A stretch of DNA of 35,025 nucleotides from CAZIUL01 sp964542475. GTDB taxonomy: Bacteria > Planctomycetota > B15-G4 > CAYZWU01. The notes beneath the pieces are model-generated. The model was not told the origin of the DNA. It saw nothing but the letters and a program-made list of their open reading frames with translations, and did no database searches. This document shows, piece by piece, positions 1 to 8,536 of the stretch. How positions within the stretch are numbered: the first letter of the stretch is position 1; each line of letters opens with the position of its first letter. The position numbers and the translations under genes were made by a program. The DNA lies in contig CAZIUL010000045.1 in assembly GCA_964542475.1 (NCBI GenBank), forward strand, positions 1 to 35,025, given 5' to 3'.

Positions 1-199
1 GAAGAGAAAGAAAGAAGAAGAGAACCACGGATAAACACGGATAACTTTTATCCGGTGTTTGGAGGGCGGCAGTCTCTTGCCGCCTCTTCGTTTACTCCCT
101 TCAAGTTCTAGGAAGAGAAAGAAAGAAGAAGAGAACCACGGATAAACACGGATAACTTTTATCCGGCGTTTGGAGGGCGGCAGTCTCTTGCCGCCTCTT
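1..199. repeat. Tandem direct repeat, period 111 bp, with GC hairpin
   Basis: Bases 1-88 and 112-199 are identical except at position 56 (T) versus 167 (C), which gives a period of 111 bp. Each unit has a purine-rich start, an ACGGATAAACACGGATAA stretch, and a hairpin GGCGGCA-GTCTCT-TGCCGCC (65-84 and 176-195). A short T-rich run (196-201) follows the second hairpin, so it could end transcription arriving from the left. The first unit may extend beyond the window. Two units at this period do not make a CRISPR array. The rest of the stretch up to the kinase gene (200-336) shows no recognisable gene or clear promoter. Confidence 0.8.
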
Positions 200-336
200 T
201 TCTTCCCTGAACACCGAACAGTTCCGGCCGCTGCAAAGTTAGGGTAAAGCCACGGGCCGTTCCTTGCCGAAAACAATCGCATATAGTGTTAATAGTGATC
301 GATTTCCAGGAACAATCTAGTCCGGACACGAATATC

Positions 337-1641
337 ATGTCAGATCTTGTGAATGATACGAATCCAATTCAAAGCGAAGTGAACAAGGTTTCCTGGGAGC
401 TGATGGAAACCTATGAATCCCTTTCCACAATCTACAACTCGGCACACCTTCTTGCCGTGTCTGACAGCGTTGTACATGCTGCTGATACGACACTCAAATG
501 CTCGATTGACACGTCGGAGTCGAATGGAGGAGCTGTTTTCATCCCAAGGGATGACGGGCAGGAAGCGGTTTCATCCGACGACTTCGATGAGGAGATCAGG
601 AAGGAAGCGCTTTCGTGCATGTCCAGGCACGGGGACAGAGCGTTTTATGAGGACAACCCGCCGGAGGGTGTTCTTTCCGGAAGCGGCAAAGCCGTTCGAA
701 GCTACCTGTACGTGCCGTTTGTCATGGGCGATAACAGTCGAGGTATGGTTTTTCTCTTCAGCACGTCGGAAAGGGAATACACCAGCATCGAGGTCAAGCG
801 CGTTCAGACACTCGCGTGCCAGGGTGCTCTTGCCATCAGGTGTCTGCTTCAGCTCGAAGACCTCGCGCACAAGAACCGAAGCCTGCGGAATACACTGGAG
901 CAGCTGTCCAGCGCGCAGGGCGAACTTGTAAAGGCGGAGAGGCTGTCATCAATGGGTCAGATGGCTTCCATGATAGTTCATGACATCAAGAACCCCATTG
1001 GCGGGCTTCTCGGATACGCCCAGCTTCTCGAAACCATGGCGGACAGCCTCGCTCCCGATGATATCCGGGAATACTCCGGGGTGATCATCAAGGAGATGAT
1101 CCGGCTGTCCAACATGACCGAAGACATCATGGATTTTTCCAGGGGCACCGGGACCAGCCTCGACCTGAGAGAGTTGACACCCAGGGACCTGGTCGCAGCC
1201 GCGGTTCCGGTCATCAAAGCCGACCTTAAGGAAAATGGTATTAAGCTTTCATGGGATGGGCTGGATGATGAGTCGGTGCTAATGGCGGATTCGGACAAGA
1301 TGGCGCGTGTCTTCATCAACATGGCGGTCAATGCGCGGCTGGCCATGAATGACGGAGGGCGCTTCTCCATATCCTCTGATGTCATGGATGGCTATGTGGA
1401 GTTCTCGCTCAGGGACAACGGCAACGGTATACCTCCCGAGATAAGAGACAAGATCTTCGAGCCGTTTGTTTCGAAAAGGAACAAACAAGGCCTCGGTCTC
1501 GGCCTGGCTGTTTCTCGATGGATCGTAAATGCGCATGGCGGGAAAGTCTGGGTGCACAGTTCAGGGGACTATGGAACGGATATCCGTGTGCGGATTCCAC
1601 TCATTACGGATGATGGAAAACAGGCTGCAGGGACGAGGTAG
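337..1641 (+). CDS. Soluble GAF-type sensor histidine kinase (NtrB-like)
   Basis: This is a cytoplasmic two-component sensor kinase. No membrane segment is visible. Counting from the ATG at 337, a GAF-like sensor region covers roughly residues 20-175 and leads into a short coiled coil. The dimerisation/phosphoacceptor helix has the H-box VHDIKNP with the phosphorylated His near residue 215. The ATPase domain shows an N-box (FINMAVNAR), a G1 box (DNGNGIP), an F-box (FEPF) and a G2 box (GLGLGLAVS). The frame is open upstream to a GTG at 286, and neither start has a clear Shine-Dalgarno sequence. Its position just before the pilin genes recalls PilS-type sensors, but no cognate NtrC-type regulator lies beside it. 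Confidence 0.88.
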   Translation: MSDLVNDTNPIQSEVNKVSWELMETYESLSTIYNSAHLLAVSDSVVHAADTTLKCSIDTSESNGGAVFIPRDDGQEAVSSDDFDEEIRKEALSCMSRHGDRAFYEDNPPEGVLSGSGKAVRSYLYVPFVMGDNSRGMVFLFSTSEREYTSIEVKRVQTLACQGALAIRCLLQLEDLAHKNRSLRNTLEQLSSAQGELVKAERLSSMGQMASMIVHDIKNPIGGLLGYAQLLETMADSLAPDDIREYSGVIIKEMIRLSNMTEDIMDFSRGTGTSLDLRELTPRDLVAAAVPVIKADLKENGIKLSWDGLDDESVLMADSDKMARVFINMAVNARLAMNDGGRFSISSDVMDGYVEFSLRDNGNGIPPEIRDKIFEPFVSKRNKQGLGLGLAVSRWIVNAHGGKVWVHSSGDYGTDIRVRIPLITDDGKQAAGTR

Positions 1642-1658
1642 GCGGAAGGAATAATGTC

Positions 1659-1686
1659 GCAGCCGCGCTTTTTTGAAACCGGCTGC
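1659..1686 (+). other. Stem-loop between kinase and first pilin gene
   Basis: GCAGCCG (1659-1665) pairs with CGGCTGC (1680-1686) around a 14-base loop containing six T. No U-tract follows, so it is not a classical terminator. It could reduce read-through or protect the 5' end of the pilin message. That role is inference. Confidence 0.3.
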
Positions 1687-1710
1687 CGGACCTGATTTCA
1701 GGGAAATAAC

Positions 1711-2199
1711 ATGATGGAACCGTTGAGCCGAGCAGGTTTCACGCTGGTTGAGCTCATGATAGTGATTCTCATTCTAGGTATCCTTGCTATGGTTGCTCTT
1801 CCAGCGTTCGAATCGTCTTCAACGGACAGCAAGGGAGCCGCTCTCGCCGGAGATCTCGCGGTGATGCGCAAGGCAATCGAGCTATACTATGTCCAGCACG
1901 ATGCGACCTACCCGGGCTGGATCAGCTCCTCCAGCAGCTGGGCTAACTTCGAAGCGCACATGACCACATCGACCGACAAGCTCGGCAACCCCGGCACTAA
2001 GTATGGACCGTATCTCAGAACAGGTATCCCGAGAAACCCGTTCAACAACCTGAACGATGGTAAGGTGGGCACCATTCCTGCTGTAGCGGACGGCACCACG
2101 GGCTGGTATTACGATCCAAATACAGGGGAGATCCGCGCCAACCATGGGGGCGTTGTCCTGGACAAAGGCGGTGTCACCATCAAGGGTATTAAAATGTAA
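1711..2199 (+). CDS. gspG: Type II secretion major pseudopilin / type IV pilin-like protein (GspG family), copy 1
   Basis: A 162-residue prepilin. The leader MMEPLSRAG ends in Gly9 and is followed by FTLVELMIVILILGILA, the class III signal processed and N-methylated by a prepilin peptidase, with the conserved Glu5 of the mature chain. The C-terminal half has the GspG-like order GPYLRTGIPRNPFN then GWYYDPNTGEIR. AGGGA lies seven bases before the ATG. It should be the main fibre subunit, or one of two, of the periplasmic pseudopilus or surface pilus built by the machine encoded downstream. A paralogue sharing these motifs follows at 2406. GspG-type function is inferred from family motifs and context. 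Confidence 0.88.
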   Translation: MMEPLSRAGFTLVELMIVILILGILAMVALPAFESSSTDSKGAALAGDLAVMRKAIELYYVQHDATYPGWISSSSSWANFEAHMTTSTDKLGNPGTKYGPYLRTGIPRNPFNNLNDGKVGTIPAVADGTTGWYYDPNTGEIRANHGGVVLDKGGVTIKGIKM

Positions 2200-2405
2200 A
2201 CCGAGCCGACGCCTGCGCCTATCCGCCTTGCTCTTCCTCATCAACACTTTCGAACGCATCGAACAGGCTGATAAATTCAACAGATTTTCCTTAACTTATT
2301 TTTTGTTCCTGCCGATCAAAAAACCTGGACCGCGGTTTACCAGAATCGTGGATATTCAAAAGAACATTTTCGATGTCGAATAATTTGGATTTAGGAGAGA
2401 ACGCG

Positions 2406-2864
2406 ATGAAGAGAAACGAAAGGTCCGGTTTTACTCTTGTTGAGCTTCTGATTGTTGTGGTCATCCTCGGCATTCTGGCGGCTGTGGTGATACCGCAGTT
2501 CAGCAGCGCGTCGACCGAGGCAAGGGAGGCGGCGGTAATGACCGACCTGGCCGCCATCCGAAACGCCATCGAACTCTACAGGGTCCAGCATAAGGATGCA
2601 TATCCGGGGCCGCTCTGGGCTGACGTGGAAAACCAGTTGACCGGTCAGACCGATGAGGACGGCGCTGCAGGAACCGATTTTGGGCCGTACCTGAGGACAG
2701 GCATACCGCGAAACCCGTTCAACAACAAAAACGACGGCACGGTCGGTACGATCCCGGCTACCGCTGACGATGCCACGGGCTGGTACTACAACAAGGACAC
2801 GGGCGAGATCAGGGTGAACACTTCGGGCACCGGTCCGAGCGGAATCGACTATATCGACCTGTAG
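2406..2864 (+). CDS. gspG: Major pseudopilin / pilin-like protein (GspG family), copy 2
   Basis: A 152-residue prepilin with the very short leader MKRNERSG, then FTLVELLIVVVILGILA. It shares with copy 1 the IELYRVQHKDAYPG-type helix and the NPFNN...GTIPA...GWYYNKDTGEIR tail, so the two arose by duplication or are functionally differentiated subunits. The frame is open to 2373, but TAGGAGAGAACGCG directly before the ATG at 2406 fixes the start. The 206 bases between the two pilin genes contain no further gene. An independent promoter there is possible, but I see no convincing -35/-10 pair. Confidence 0.9.
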   Translation: MKRNERSGFTLVELLIVVVILGILAAVVIPQFSSASTEAREAAVMTDLAAIRNAIELYRVQHKDAYPGPLWADVENQLTGQTDEDGAAGTDFGPYLRTGIPRNPFNNKNDGTVGTIPATADDATGWYYNKDTGEIRVNTSGTGPSGIDYIDL

Positions 2865-2901
2865 TTTCCCTGGTTTGGCCGGAGTAAAGAAAGCCGTATC
2901 C

Positions 2902-3432
2902 ATGAACGTCTGCCAACGCTATCCCTTTTCGGGTGAGCAGCGAAGCATATCAGGGCGTTCCAGGTGCGGCTTTTCTTATGTGGAGCTGCTCGTGGCAGTG
3001 GTGATCGTTGGGACAGGTGTGTGCGCTGCCGTTGCCGGCGTTCGGATGGGGCTCGGTGCCACGCATTCTGCCGCCTCTATAGAGCTGTCCAGGCATTTTG
3101 CCGAAGCGGTGAGGCTTTATTCGAGCGGGCTCGAGTTTACAGACCCGGAGGGCGGAGATCTGTTCGGTCCGGAAGAGGGGTTGCTCAAGGATTACGACGA
3201 CATCGATGATCTGGACGGACTGGTCCAGTCCCCGCCCATGTACGGTGACGGACAGGTCATGACCGGTTTCAGCAAGTGGAGCCAGAGGGTCTCGGTCACG
3301 AAGATCGACCCGTTGACGCTTGCACCTCCGGCTGAGAAGGGAGGCGCATACTCAGCGGTTCAGATCACCGTTAAGATCGAAATGGGATCAGGCGTTGTCG
3401 GGGTGTATCGATGGATGGTTGTGGATCGCTGA
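2902..3432 (+). CDS. Minor pseudopilin, GspI/PilV-like
   Basis: A 176-residue protein from the ATG at 2902; an in-frame TTG at 2875 would add nine residues. After a leader of about 23 residues comes G|FSYVELLVAVVIVGTGVC, a recognisable though non-canonical prepilin signal (YVE replaces LVE). The hydrophobic helix is followed by a short, Asp/Glu/Gly-rich soluble domain ending in a beta-rich stretch. Position and size suit a minor subunit that initiates or caps the pseudopilus. The gene overlaps the start of the next one by 22 bases, so the two are translationally linked. Assignment to the I/V class rests on position and is tentative. Confidence 0.72.
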   Translation: MNVCQRYPFSGEQRSISGRSRCGFSYVELLVAVVIVGTGVCAAVAGVRMGLGATHSAASIELSRHFAEAVRLYSSGLEFTDPEGGDLFGPEEGLLKDYDDIDDLDGLVQSPPMYGDGQVMTGFSKWSQRVSVTKIDPLTLAPPAEKGGAYSAVQITVKIEMGSGVVGVYRWMVVDR

Positions 3433-4616
3433 GAAAAGCATGCGAATGTGCACGGGCGGTGCGTTCGTTCCAGGGAACCGGCGCAAACGGCTTGATCCTT
3501 GTCCCATGCGTCCTGATGCTCTCTTTGCTGTCCATGGTCGCCATCGGTTTTCTCGCCGTATCCAAGACCGAAACGGAGATCTCCGCGGCTCTGGATGCGG
3601 GCTACCGGGCCAGGCTGGCCGCGTATTCGGGAAAAGAGATCACGCTGCTGAAGCTGAAAACAGATCCGCTGTACTCGGGCGAATCGGGAATGGCCTTTCC
3701 CGATAGTGCAGGGTACGCGGATCTGGCCGTGGCTTCCCCGCGCACCTTCGAACGTGATATCGAGAGCACGGGGTACTGCGGCGCGGCAAAATCAGTGATC
3801 AGCGTGAGCTCGACCATATACCCGCATCATTTCGAATACGCCCAGGTTGTGTGCGGCGACTTCGTGCTGGAGGGATATTCGAAGATACTCGGCGACCTGT
3901 ACGTGACAGGAAACATCCAGGGCGACCAGACAGCCATGATCACCGGGGATGTGCACCTTTACGGGGACAGGGCCATCCTTACCGATGTGTACGGGAAGGT
4001 CGTGTCGATCGACGGCTACACAGTTCCGGAAATCGGCGGAGATGTCCTGGACTGTCAAAAAGTTCTCGAGCCCGCGGATTGGTCCCTGAGCAGCCTGAAA
4101 GCGCTGGCCTTGAAACAGGGCCAGGTGTACACCACGAACCAGGTTTTCAAGAACCGGGACCTTACAGGAGTCGTGTACCTCGAAAGCGGGGTGGACGCGG
4201 TTTTCCAGGACGTGACCATCCGGGGTGTCCTTGTCATGGAGGCGCCTTCCGGTTTCGACCAGTTGATCTACGGCCAGGACGACGCCATCAGCAAGGCAAG
4301 TATCGAAAGCGGGTGTTACCTGAAGATAATATCCGATGCGGCTGTGCAGCAGGACCTTGCCGTGGTGGCGCCGGCTTCCGAGCTGGAGATACTCAGTACA
4401 GCATTCCTCGATGTGAAAGGAACGCTGGTCGCGGGTTATGTGGATCTCAGGACCGGCGGTGATGCGGTTGTGACCGGCACGACAATAGTCCACGGCCTGT
4501 TCAAGGGATATGGTGAGTTCACGGGTCAATCCCCATATGAAACGCGGGACACCGATCCTCCAGCGGTGCTTTTCGACGACTATACAGTCAAGGAAACGGA
4601 GTACGCTGAGCAATGA
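3411..4616 (+). CDS. PilX/GspK-like minor pilin protein with beta-helix C-terminus
   Basis: A 401-residue protein. It has a single N-terminal hydrophobic segment (about residues 28-50) preceded by NGL and followed by TETEISAALDAGYRARLAAYSG, the layout of PilX N-terminal regions: membrane helix, then an amphipathic helix with YRAR. The canonical FTLxE site is absent, as is common in PilX/GspK proteins. From about residue 145 the chain is a series of short Gly/Asp/Val repeats (GDLYVTGNIQGD, GDVHLYGDRAILTDVYG) expected to form a parallel beta-helix of the polymer-forming, bactofilin-like kind. It lies between I-like and H-like minor pilin genes and overlaps both, by 22 and 4 bases. Confidence 0.72.
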   Translation: MDGCGSLRKACECARAVRSFQGTGANGLILVPCVLMLSLLSMVAIGFLAVSKTETEISAALDAGYRARLAAYSGKEITLLKLKTDPLYSGESGMAFPDSAGYADLAVASPRTFERDIESTGYCGAAKSVISVSSTIYPHHFEYAQVVCGDFVLEGYSKILGDLYVTGNIQGDQTAMITGDVHLYGDRAILTDVYGKVVSIDGYTVPEIGGDVLDCQKVLEPADWSLSSLKALALKQGQVYTTNQVFKNRDLTGVVYLESGVDAVFQDVTIRGVLVMEAPSGFDQLIYGQDDAISKASIESGCYLKIISDAAVQQDLAVVAPASELEILSTAFLDVKGTLVAGYVDLRTGGDAVVTGTTIVHGLFKGYGEFTGQSPYETRDTDPPAVLFDDYTVKETEYAEQ

Positions 4617-5128
4617 TGTTTTACATGCGAAAAACCACGGGCTTTACCCTGCCGGAGCTTTTGATCGTGGCCGTCATCATCGCGATTGCGGCTGCCGCGG
4701 CAATACCGTTCTTATCAGATAACATGGAGCAGAAGGCGGATCTCGAGGTGAACAGGATCAAGTCCACGATAATGCACGCTCGCGCGCTCGCGCTTTCCAG
4801 GCGGGAAGCTTTCCAGGTTTCTTTTAATCCTAAAAACGGTTTGGTGTCCCTTGTTCAGAAATCCACCTTCATGACTCCTTCCGGAATCAGCGATGGTTCG
4901 TGGTCATTGAAGTACGGGGAGTTCACCGGTGTCGACTTCAACAGCGGCAGCACCCTGGAGTTCGATTCCAGCGGCGATGCCGTGTATGGCGGGACAATAA
5001 CCATGGCCTTCGGCGATCTGAACCTGGTAATCAGTGTCGCACAGAAAACCGGGTGCGTCACGGTTGACGAAGTTCCTGTTGAGGATCCCAAGCTGGAACC
5101 GCCACCTATTATTATCCTGGAGAAATGA
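4613..5128 (+). CDS. Minor pseudopilin, GspH/FimT-like
   Basis: A 171-residue prepilin. The leader MMFYMRKTTG is followed by FTLPELLIVAVIIAIAAAAA, with Pro in place of Val before the conserved Glu. KADLEVNRIKSTIMHARALALSRRE after the helix is the typical GspH/FimT continuation, and a beta-rich C-terminal domain follows. The start codon overlaps the stop of the preceding gene (ATGA), and the stop overlaps the next start, so it sits inside a tightly coupled minor-pilin cluster. The H-like class is the best fit. Confidence 0.8.
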   Translation: MMFYMRKTTGFTLPELLIVAVIIAIAAAAAIPFLSDNMEQKADLEVNRIKSTIMHARALALSRREAFQVSFNPKNGLVSLVQKSTFMTPSGISDGSWSLKYGEFTGVDFNSGSTLEFDSSGDAVYGGTITMAFGDLNLVISVAQKTGCVTVDEVPVEDPKLEPPPIIILEK

Positions 5129-6249
5129 TGGCTGGCAATAACAGGCAAACGGCCCAAGGATGCGGCACAAGGGCGGGAATGACCCTTGTCGAGGTTCTCG
5201 TTGCCGGGACAATGGGCGCGCTTCTGCTCATGAGCATGGCAGCAGCGCTCGGCAATGTCTTTGACAGCTACGCCGCCGGAATGGGAGAGAGCGAACGATG
5301 CCGGAAAGCCTCGTCCTGCCTGGACGCGATCCGAAAATCGATCCGCAGGGCGGAAAGCGCATCCTCGGCCTCCGCATACTCCATCCGGTTGACCGATCCG
5401 GAAGGACAGTCCATCAGTTACGCCTGGTCCGGCACTGCGGGCGATCCGCTGACCGAGCAGATAGATGCAGGATCGCCGGTCACGCTCGTCGAGAGCGTGA
5501 AGGTGTTATCCTTCAGCATCATTCAGGGAGATATCAGCGAGACGAGCACATCCTTCACCAACGAAGAGCTCATCTATTTTAATAGCTACAGCGAAGATGA
5601 AGACAGGAGCACATTCTATATTTCGGAGGAGGATATCTACGGCATCGAGTTCGTGGTTCCGAAAAGCGAGACAATAGAAAAGATCAACCTCACCAGGCTG
5701 GACCTCAGGGTCGGAAGAAATCACAGCCAGTACGAGGACCTTGTGCTGGTGCTGTCGGAAAGCTACGCTGCAAACAAGCCCAGGCCTTTTCCATTGGTCC
5801 TGTCGAGCCAGGTCATCCCGAACAACGAAATCCCATATGCGGTGTGGGATCATTACGAAGGATGGCTCTTTTACTATGCCTCTTTTGATCTGGATAGCGG
5901 GTTCAGCATCTATCCGAACCGCCACTATTGTTTTGCTCTAAAGAGCGACGGCAGCAGCGTCTCATGCATGGGCAGGATCTGGTGGCTTGAAGACGATCCG
6001 GGCCCGGACAACGGGATCAGAGGCATATATAGCAACGACATGGGTCTGAGCTGGAAACCGACTCAATCCTCGGGACTCGAGCACATGGTGGACATGCCGT
6101 TCCGCCTTTTCGGCGATATCATCACAACAGAGGAAACAACAACAACCGCGGACACCAGCGTGGATGTGAAGCTTTCGATCGAGCAGGGGGGCGAGGAGCT
6201 CTCGTTCTCATGCAGAGAGTTTTTAAAGGGAGGTATACTTGATCAATGA
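5125..6249 (+). CDS. Minor pseudopilin, GspJ/PilW-like, with inserted beta-sandwich domain
   Basis: A 374-residue protein; J/W-type minor pilins are usually about 200-350 residues. The prepilin signal is G|MTLVEVLVAGTMGALLLMSM (Met replaces Phe after the cleavage Gly), followed by the J/W-type helix with RCRKASSCLDAIRKSIRRAES. Residues about 170-330 look like an added jelly-roll module: a start ITHL-like KINLTRLDLRVG, a middle F..YPNRHYCFALKSDG, and an end YSNDMGLSWKP...FRLFGD. I know this pattern from lectin-like beta-sandwich domains in extracellular proteins. After it the pilin sheet seems to resume with a D/E-rich strand. It overlaps both neighbours by 4 bases (ATGA). Confidence 0.72.
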   Translation: MMAGNNRQTAQGCGTRAGMTLVEVLVAGTMGALLLMSMAAALGNVFDSYAAGMGESERCRKASSCLDAIRKSIRRAESASSASAYSIRLTDPEGQSISYAWSGTAGDPLTEQIDAGSPVTLVESVKVLSFSIIQGDISETSTSFTNEELIYFNSYSEDEDRSTFYISEEDIYGIEFVVPKSETIEKINLTRLDLRVGRNHSQYEDLVLVLSESYAANKPRPFPLVLSSQVIPNNEIPYAVWDHYEGWLFYYASFDLDSGFSIYPNRHYCFALKSDGSSVSCMGRIWWLEDDPGPDNGIRGIYSNDMGLSWKPTQSSGLEHMVDMPFRLFGDIITTEETTTTADTSVDVKLSIEQGGEELSFSCREFLKGGILDQ

Positions 6250-7934
6250 GCCTGCCGCTGTTTGATAAATGCCGATATTCACCCATTACGCTCAGCATCA
6301 GCGAGCGTCACGTGCACATGGTCCAGCTCAAGGACTTGCGGGGGGATGTTTCGCTTTACAAGGCGGAGTCCGCCCCGATTCCGGCTGAAGAGGATCGTGC
6401 TGTTGCGTTGAAATCCGCTTGCCGCGCCTGCCTGTCAGGCGGGGAGTTCAAGGGGCGGTTTGCAGCGCTCTGTCTCGAGGGAGAGGATGTTTTCATCCAG
6501 CACCAGCGCTTGAACATCGAAGGATCGGCTGATCCCGAGAAGAAGATCCGTGATGAGTTCTCCAAGAACATTCCCTTTGACTCGCAAAGGGCTGAAGTCC
6601 GATTCCTGGTGACCGGAAGGGTTTCCGAAAGGAGCGAGATCAGGGATGAGCTGATACTCATGATAGCGGACCGGGAGGTCCTGGACCGCTACATTACCGT
6701 TATGAACCATATCGGGCTCAAAATCTCTGTGATCGGCTCTGAGCCGCTGGGGCTGATGAGATCCTATCTCGCGTATCCCCTGCCGGGCCTTCCGCCCGGG
6801 GGTGTCACCTGTTTTATGAACATAACCTCTTCCAGGACCGAGCTGATAATCATCAGGGACGGGGTTCTTGTTTTCACAAGGCCGCTTCCCATAGGAATGA
6901 CGAGCTTTACAAGTGCGGTCGCTGACAAGCTCGAGATCGATGTCAAGAGCGCCGCGCGCTTGACAAGGGCTATAAACGCTGGGGAGCCTCTGAACGATAC
7001 GCTCGGGTCAGCGGCCCTGTCAGCCATGCGTCCGGTCATGGAGAAGATTTTTTCCGAGATTACCTCCTCTTTTCGTTACTTCGCCTCCATCTTCAACCGC
7101 GAATCTGTGGACAGGATGGTTCTTGCCGGGGAGACAGCCGGCAGCATCATCGATCACAATGACATGTCCTCGCGCATAGGAGTGCCTGTACACAAGTGGG
7201 AAGCCAAGGGGTTGTTTGCGCGGGGCGAGGCAGGCACCGGCAGCAGTATCTTGGATCCGGCATTTATCCCCTGTATAGGGCTGGCTACCGAGGCGCTAAG
7301 GGATGCGGACAGCGCGGTTGTTGACTTCATGCCAACGGATGTGGTCGAGAAGCGCAAGAGCAAGCGCTCCCGGGGCATGCGTGTCGCGTCAATAGCCGCG
7401 CTGGTTCTCGTGATGGCGCTGATTCATATTGTCACACAGCAGCGCGCGGAAAAACTGCGCCAGATCAGCAGGATGGTGTACAGCCGGTGCAGCCAGATCG
7501 ACATGAAAAACATGTCTGTCCAGGAGCTCAAAGGAGAGGAAAAAAGCCTGGAGGAGAAGCTTGTACAGCTCAACAGGATACGGCCCCTGGCGCGGACTTC
7601 CCGGATCGTCGCTGAAGTGGCTAAAGCAGCGGGAGATGGTATCACGATGAGGGAGTTCATGCTGTACCGCACCCAGGACAGCACGGGCAGGGATCAGCCG
7701 GTAAACGAACGGATCGACGGAGGCATCCGTCGCCCTTCCTTTGTAATTCATGTCGCCGGGCTGGCCCGCACTTCGATGGACCTGTCAGGTTTTGTGGAGA
7801 AACTGACCCGCTCCAAGGCGTTTTCATCGATCCGGGATGAGGGTTACGAGGACGAAATGATGAGGGAGGCCGCGTTCAAGGCGTTCTCCCTGACACTTAC
7901 GGTTGGAGGGAGCCGGGATGGCGCGGTTTTCTAG
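6246..7934 (+). CDS. PilM-PilN fusion, GspL-like inner-membrane assembly protein
   Basis: A 562-residue protein. Residues about 10-350 resemble the actin/FtsA-like PilM fold: an early SISERHVHMVQL strand, a middle NITSSRTELIIIRDG and a late VLAGETAG...GLATEAL segment. A basic stretch and one membrane helix follow (about residues 380-396), then a coiled coil and an alpha/beta periplasmic region like PilN. In type IV pilus systems these are separate proteins; the fused layout is that of GspL, which links the cytoplasmic ATPase to the pseudopilus. The start overlaps the previous stop by 4 bases (ATGA), and the end overlaps the PilO-like gene by 17 bases. Confidence 0.8.
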   Translation: MSLPLFDKCRYSPITLSISERHVHMVQLKDLRGDVSLYKAESAPIPAEEDRAVALKSACRACLSGGEFKGRFAALCLEGEDVFIQHQRLNIEGSADPEKKIRDEFSKNIPFDSQRAEVRFLVTGRVSERSEIRDELILMIADREVLDRYITVMNHIGLKISVIGSEPLGLMRSYLAYPLPGLPPGGVTCFMNITSSRTELIIIRDGVLVFTRPLPIGMTSFTSAVADKLEIDVKSAARLTRAINAGEPLNDTLGSAALSAMRPVMEKIFSEITSSFRYFASIFNRESVDRMVLAGETAGSIIDHNDMSSRIGVPVHKWEAKGLFARGEAGTGSSILDPAFIPCIGLATEALRDADSAVVDFMPTDVVEKRKSKRSRGMRVASIAALVLVMALIHIVTQQRAEKLRQISRMVYSRCSQIDMKNMSVQELKGEEKSLEEKLVQLNRIRPLARTSRIVAEVAKAAGDGITMREFMLYRTQDSTGRDQPVNERIDGGIRRPSFVIHVAGLARTSMDLSGFVEKLTRSKAFSSIRDEGYEDEMMREAAFKAFSLTLTVGGSRDGAVF

Positions 7935-8472
7935 TCAAATTTTCTTCATAGTCCTGGCCGCGGGATCAATAGCCGCATTCTTTTTCTTGAGCTATAAGCC
8001 GGCAGCCGAGGAGATCTCAACGCTAAAAGCCGGCATCGGCATCGGGCGCAGCAAGAGCACCGAAGCGGAAATAATCACCGAACTGCTCAAGGAAAAAATG
8101 GCGAGCGTGGGTGACCTGCGGAAGGAAGTGAAGCTTTTAAAAGAAGCTTTTCTTCCCGCTTATGAATACAGCCCGCTCATGGAAGAGCTCCGAATGCTTT
8201 TTTCAAAGTACAATTTCAAGGATGAATCGATCTTCCTGATCGGCCAGGAAAAACGTGATTGGTTCGATGCAGCGGTCCTGAAGGTGAAGCTGCTCGGCGA
8301 CTTCGAAGATGTTTACGGCTTTTTACTTGGCATCGAAGAGCTCAGCTATGCCGTCAGGATAGATATGCTCGATCTCAAGGGAGCGGCTGATGTAGGAAAG
8401 GGAAAGGACCAGGTCGGAAAGGATCTGGTCAGGGCGCAGATGAACCTCAGCGCACCGCTGGGCAGCATGTAG
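7918..8472 (+). CDS. PilO/GspM-like inner-membrane assembly protein
   Basis: A 184-residue protein with one N-terminal membrane helix (IFFIVLAAGSIAAFFFL), then a coiled coil (residues about 35-85) and a small ferredoxin-like periplasmic domain containing FEDVYGFLLGIEEL. That string is the typical PilO 'small-loop' segment. It should pair with the periplasmic part of the preceding GspL-like protein to form the inner-membrane alignment platform. GGAGGG seven bases before the ATG at 7918 decides the start. A TTG at 7903 would only add residues encoded by the ribosome-binding site. Confidence 0.78.
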   Translation: MARFSSQIFFIVLAAGSIAAFFFLSYKPAAEEISTLKAGIGIGRSKSTEAEIITELLKEKMASVGDLRKEVKLLKEAFLPAYEYSPLMEELRMLFSKYNFKDESIFLIGQEKRDWFDAAVLKVKLLGDFEDVYGFLLGIEELSYAVRIDMLDLKGAADVGKGKDQVGKDLVRAQMNLSAPLGSM

Positions 8473-8536
8473 AGCGTGTCTGTTTGCCTCTGTTCTAGAA
8501 TTACAGGTTTTTTTAGAGAAAGGAACTTTCGACAAG

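Noticed and set aside
1..199. CRISPR array
   Set aside because: Only two units with a 111-bp period and identical 'spacers'; no cas genes nearby.
2300..2405. Sigma-54 promoter upstream of the second pilin gene
   Set aside because: A TGGACC...TTTACC string is present near 2327-2342, but the GC of the -12 element is missing.
3792..4613. A 273-codon minus-strand open frame opposite the PilX-like gene
   Set aside because: No motif or ribosome-binding site; the + strand gene is tightly overlapped with its neighbours and explains the region.
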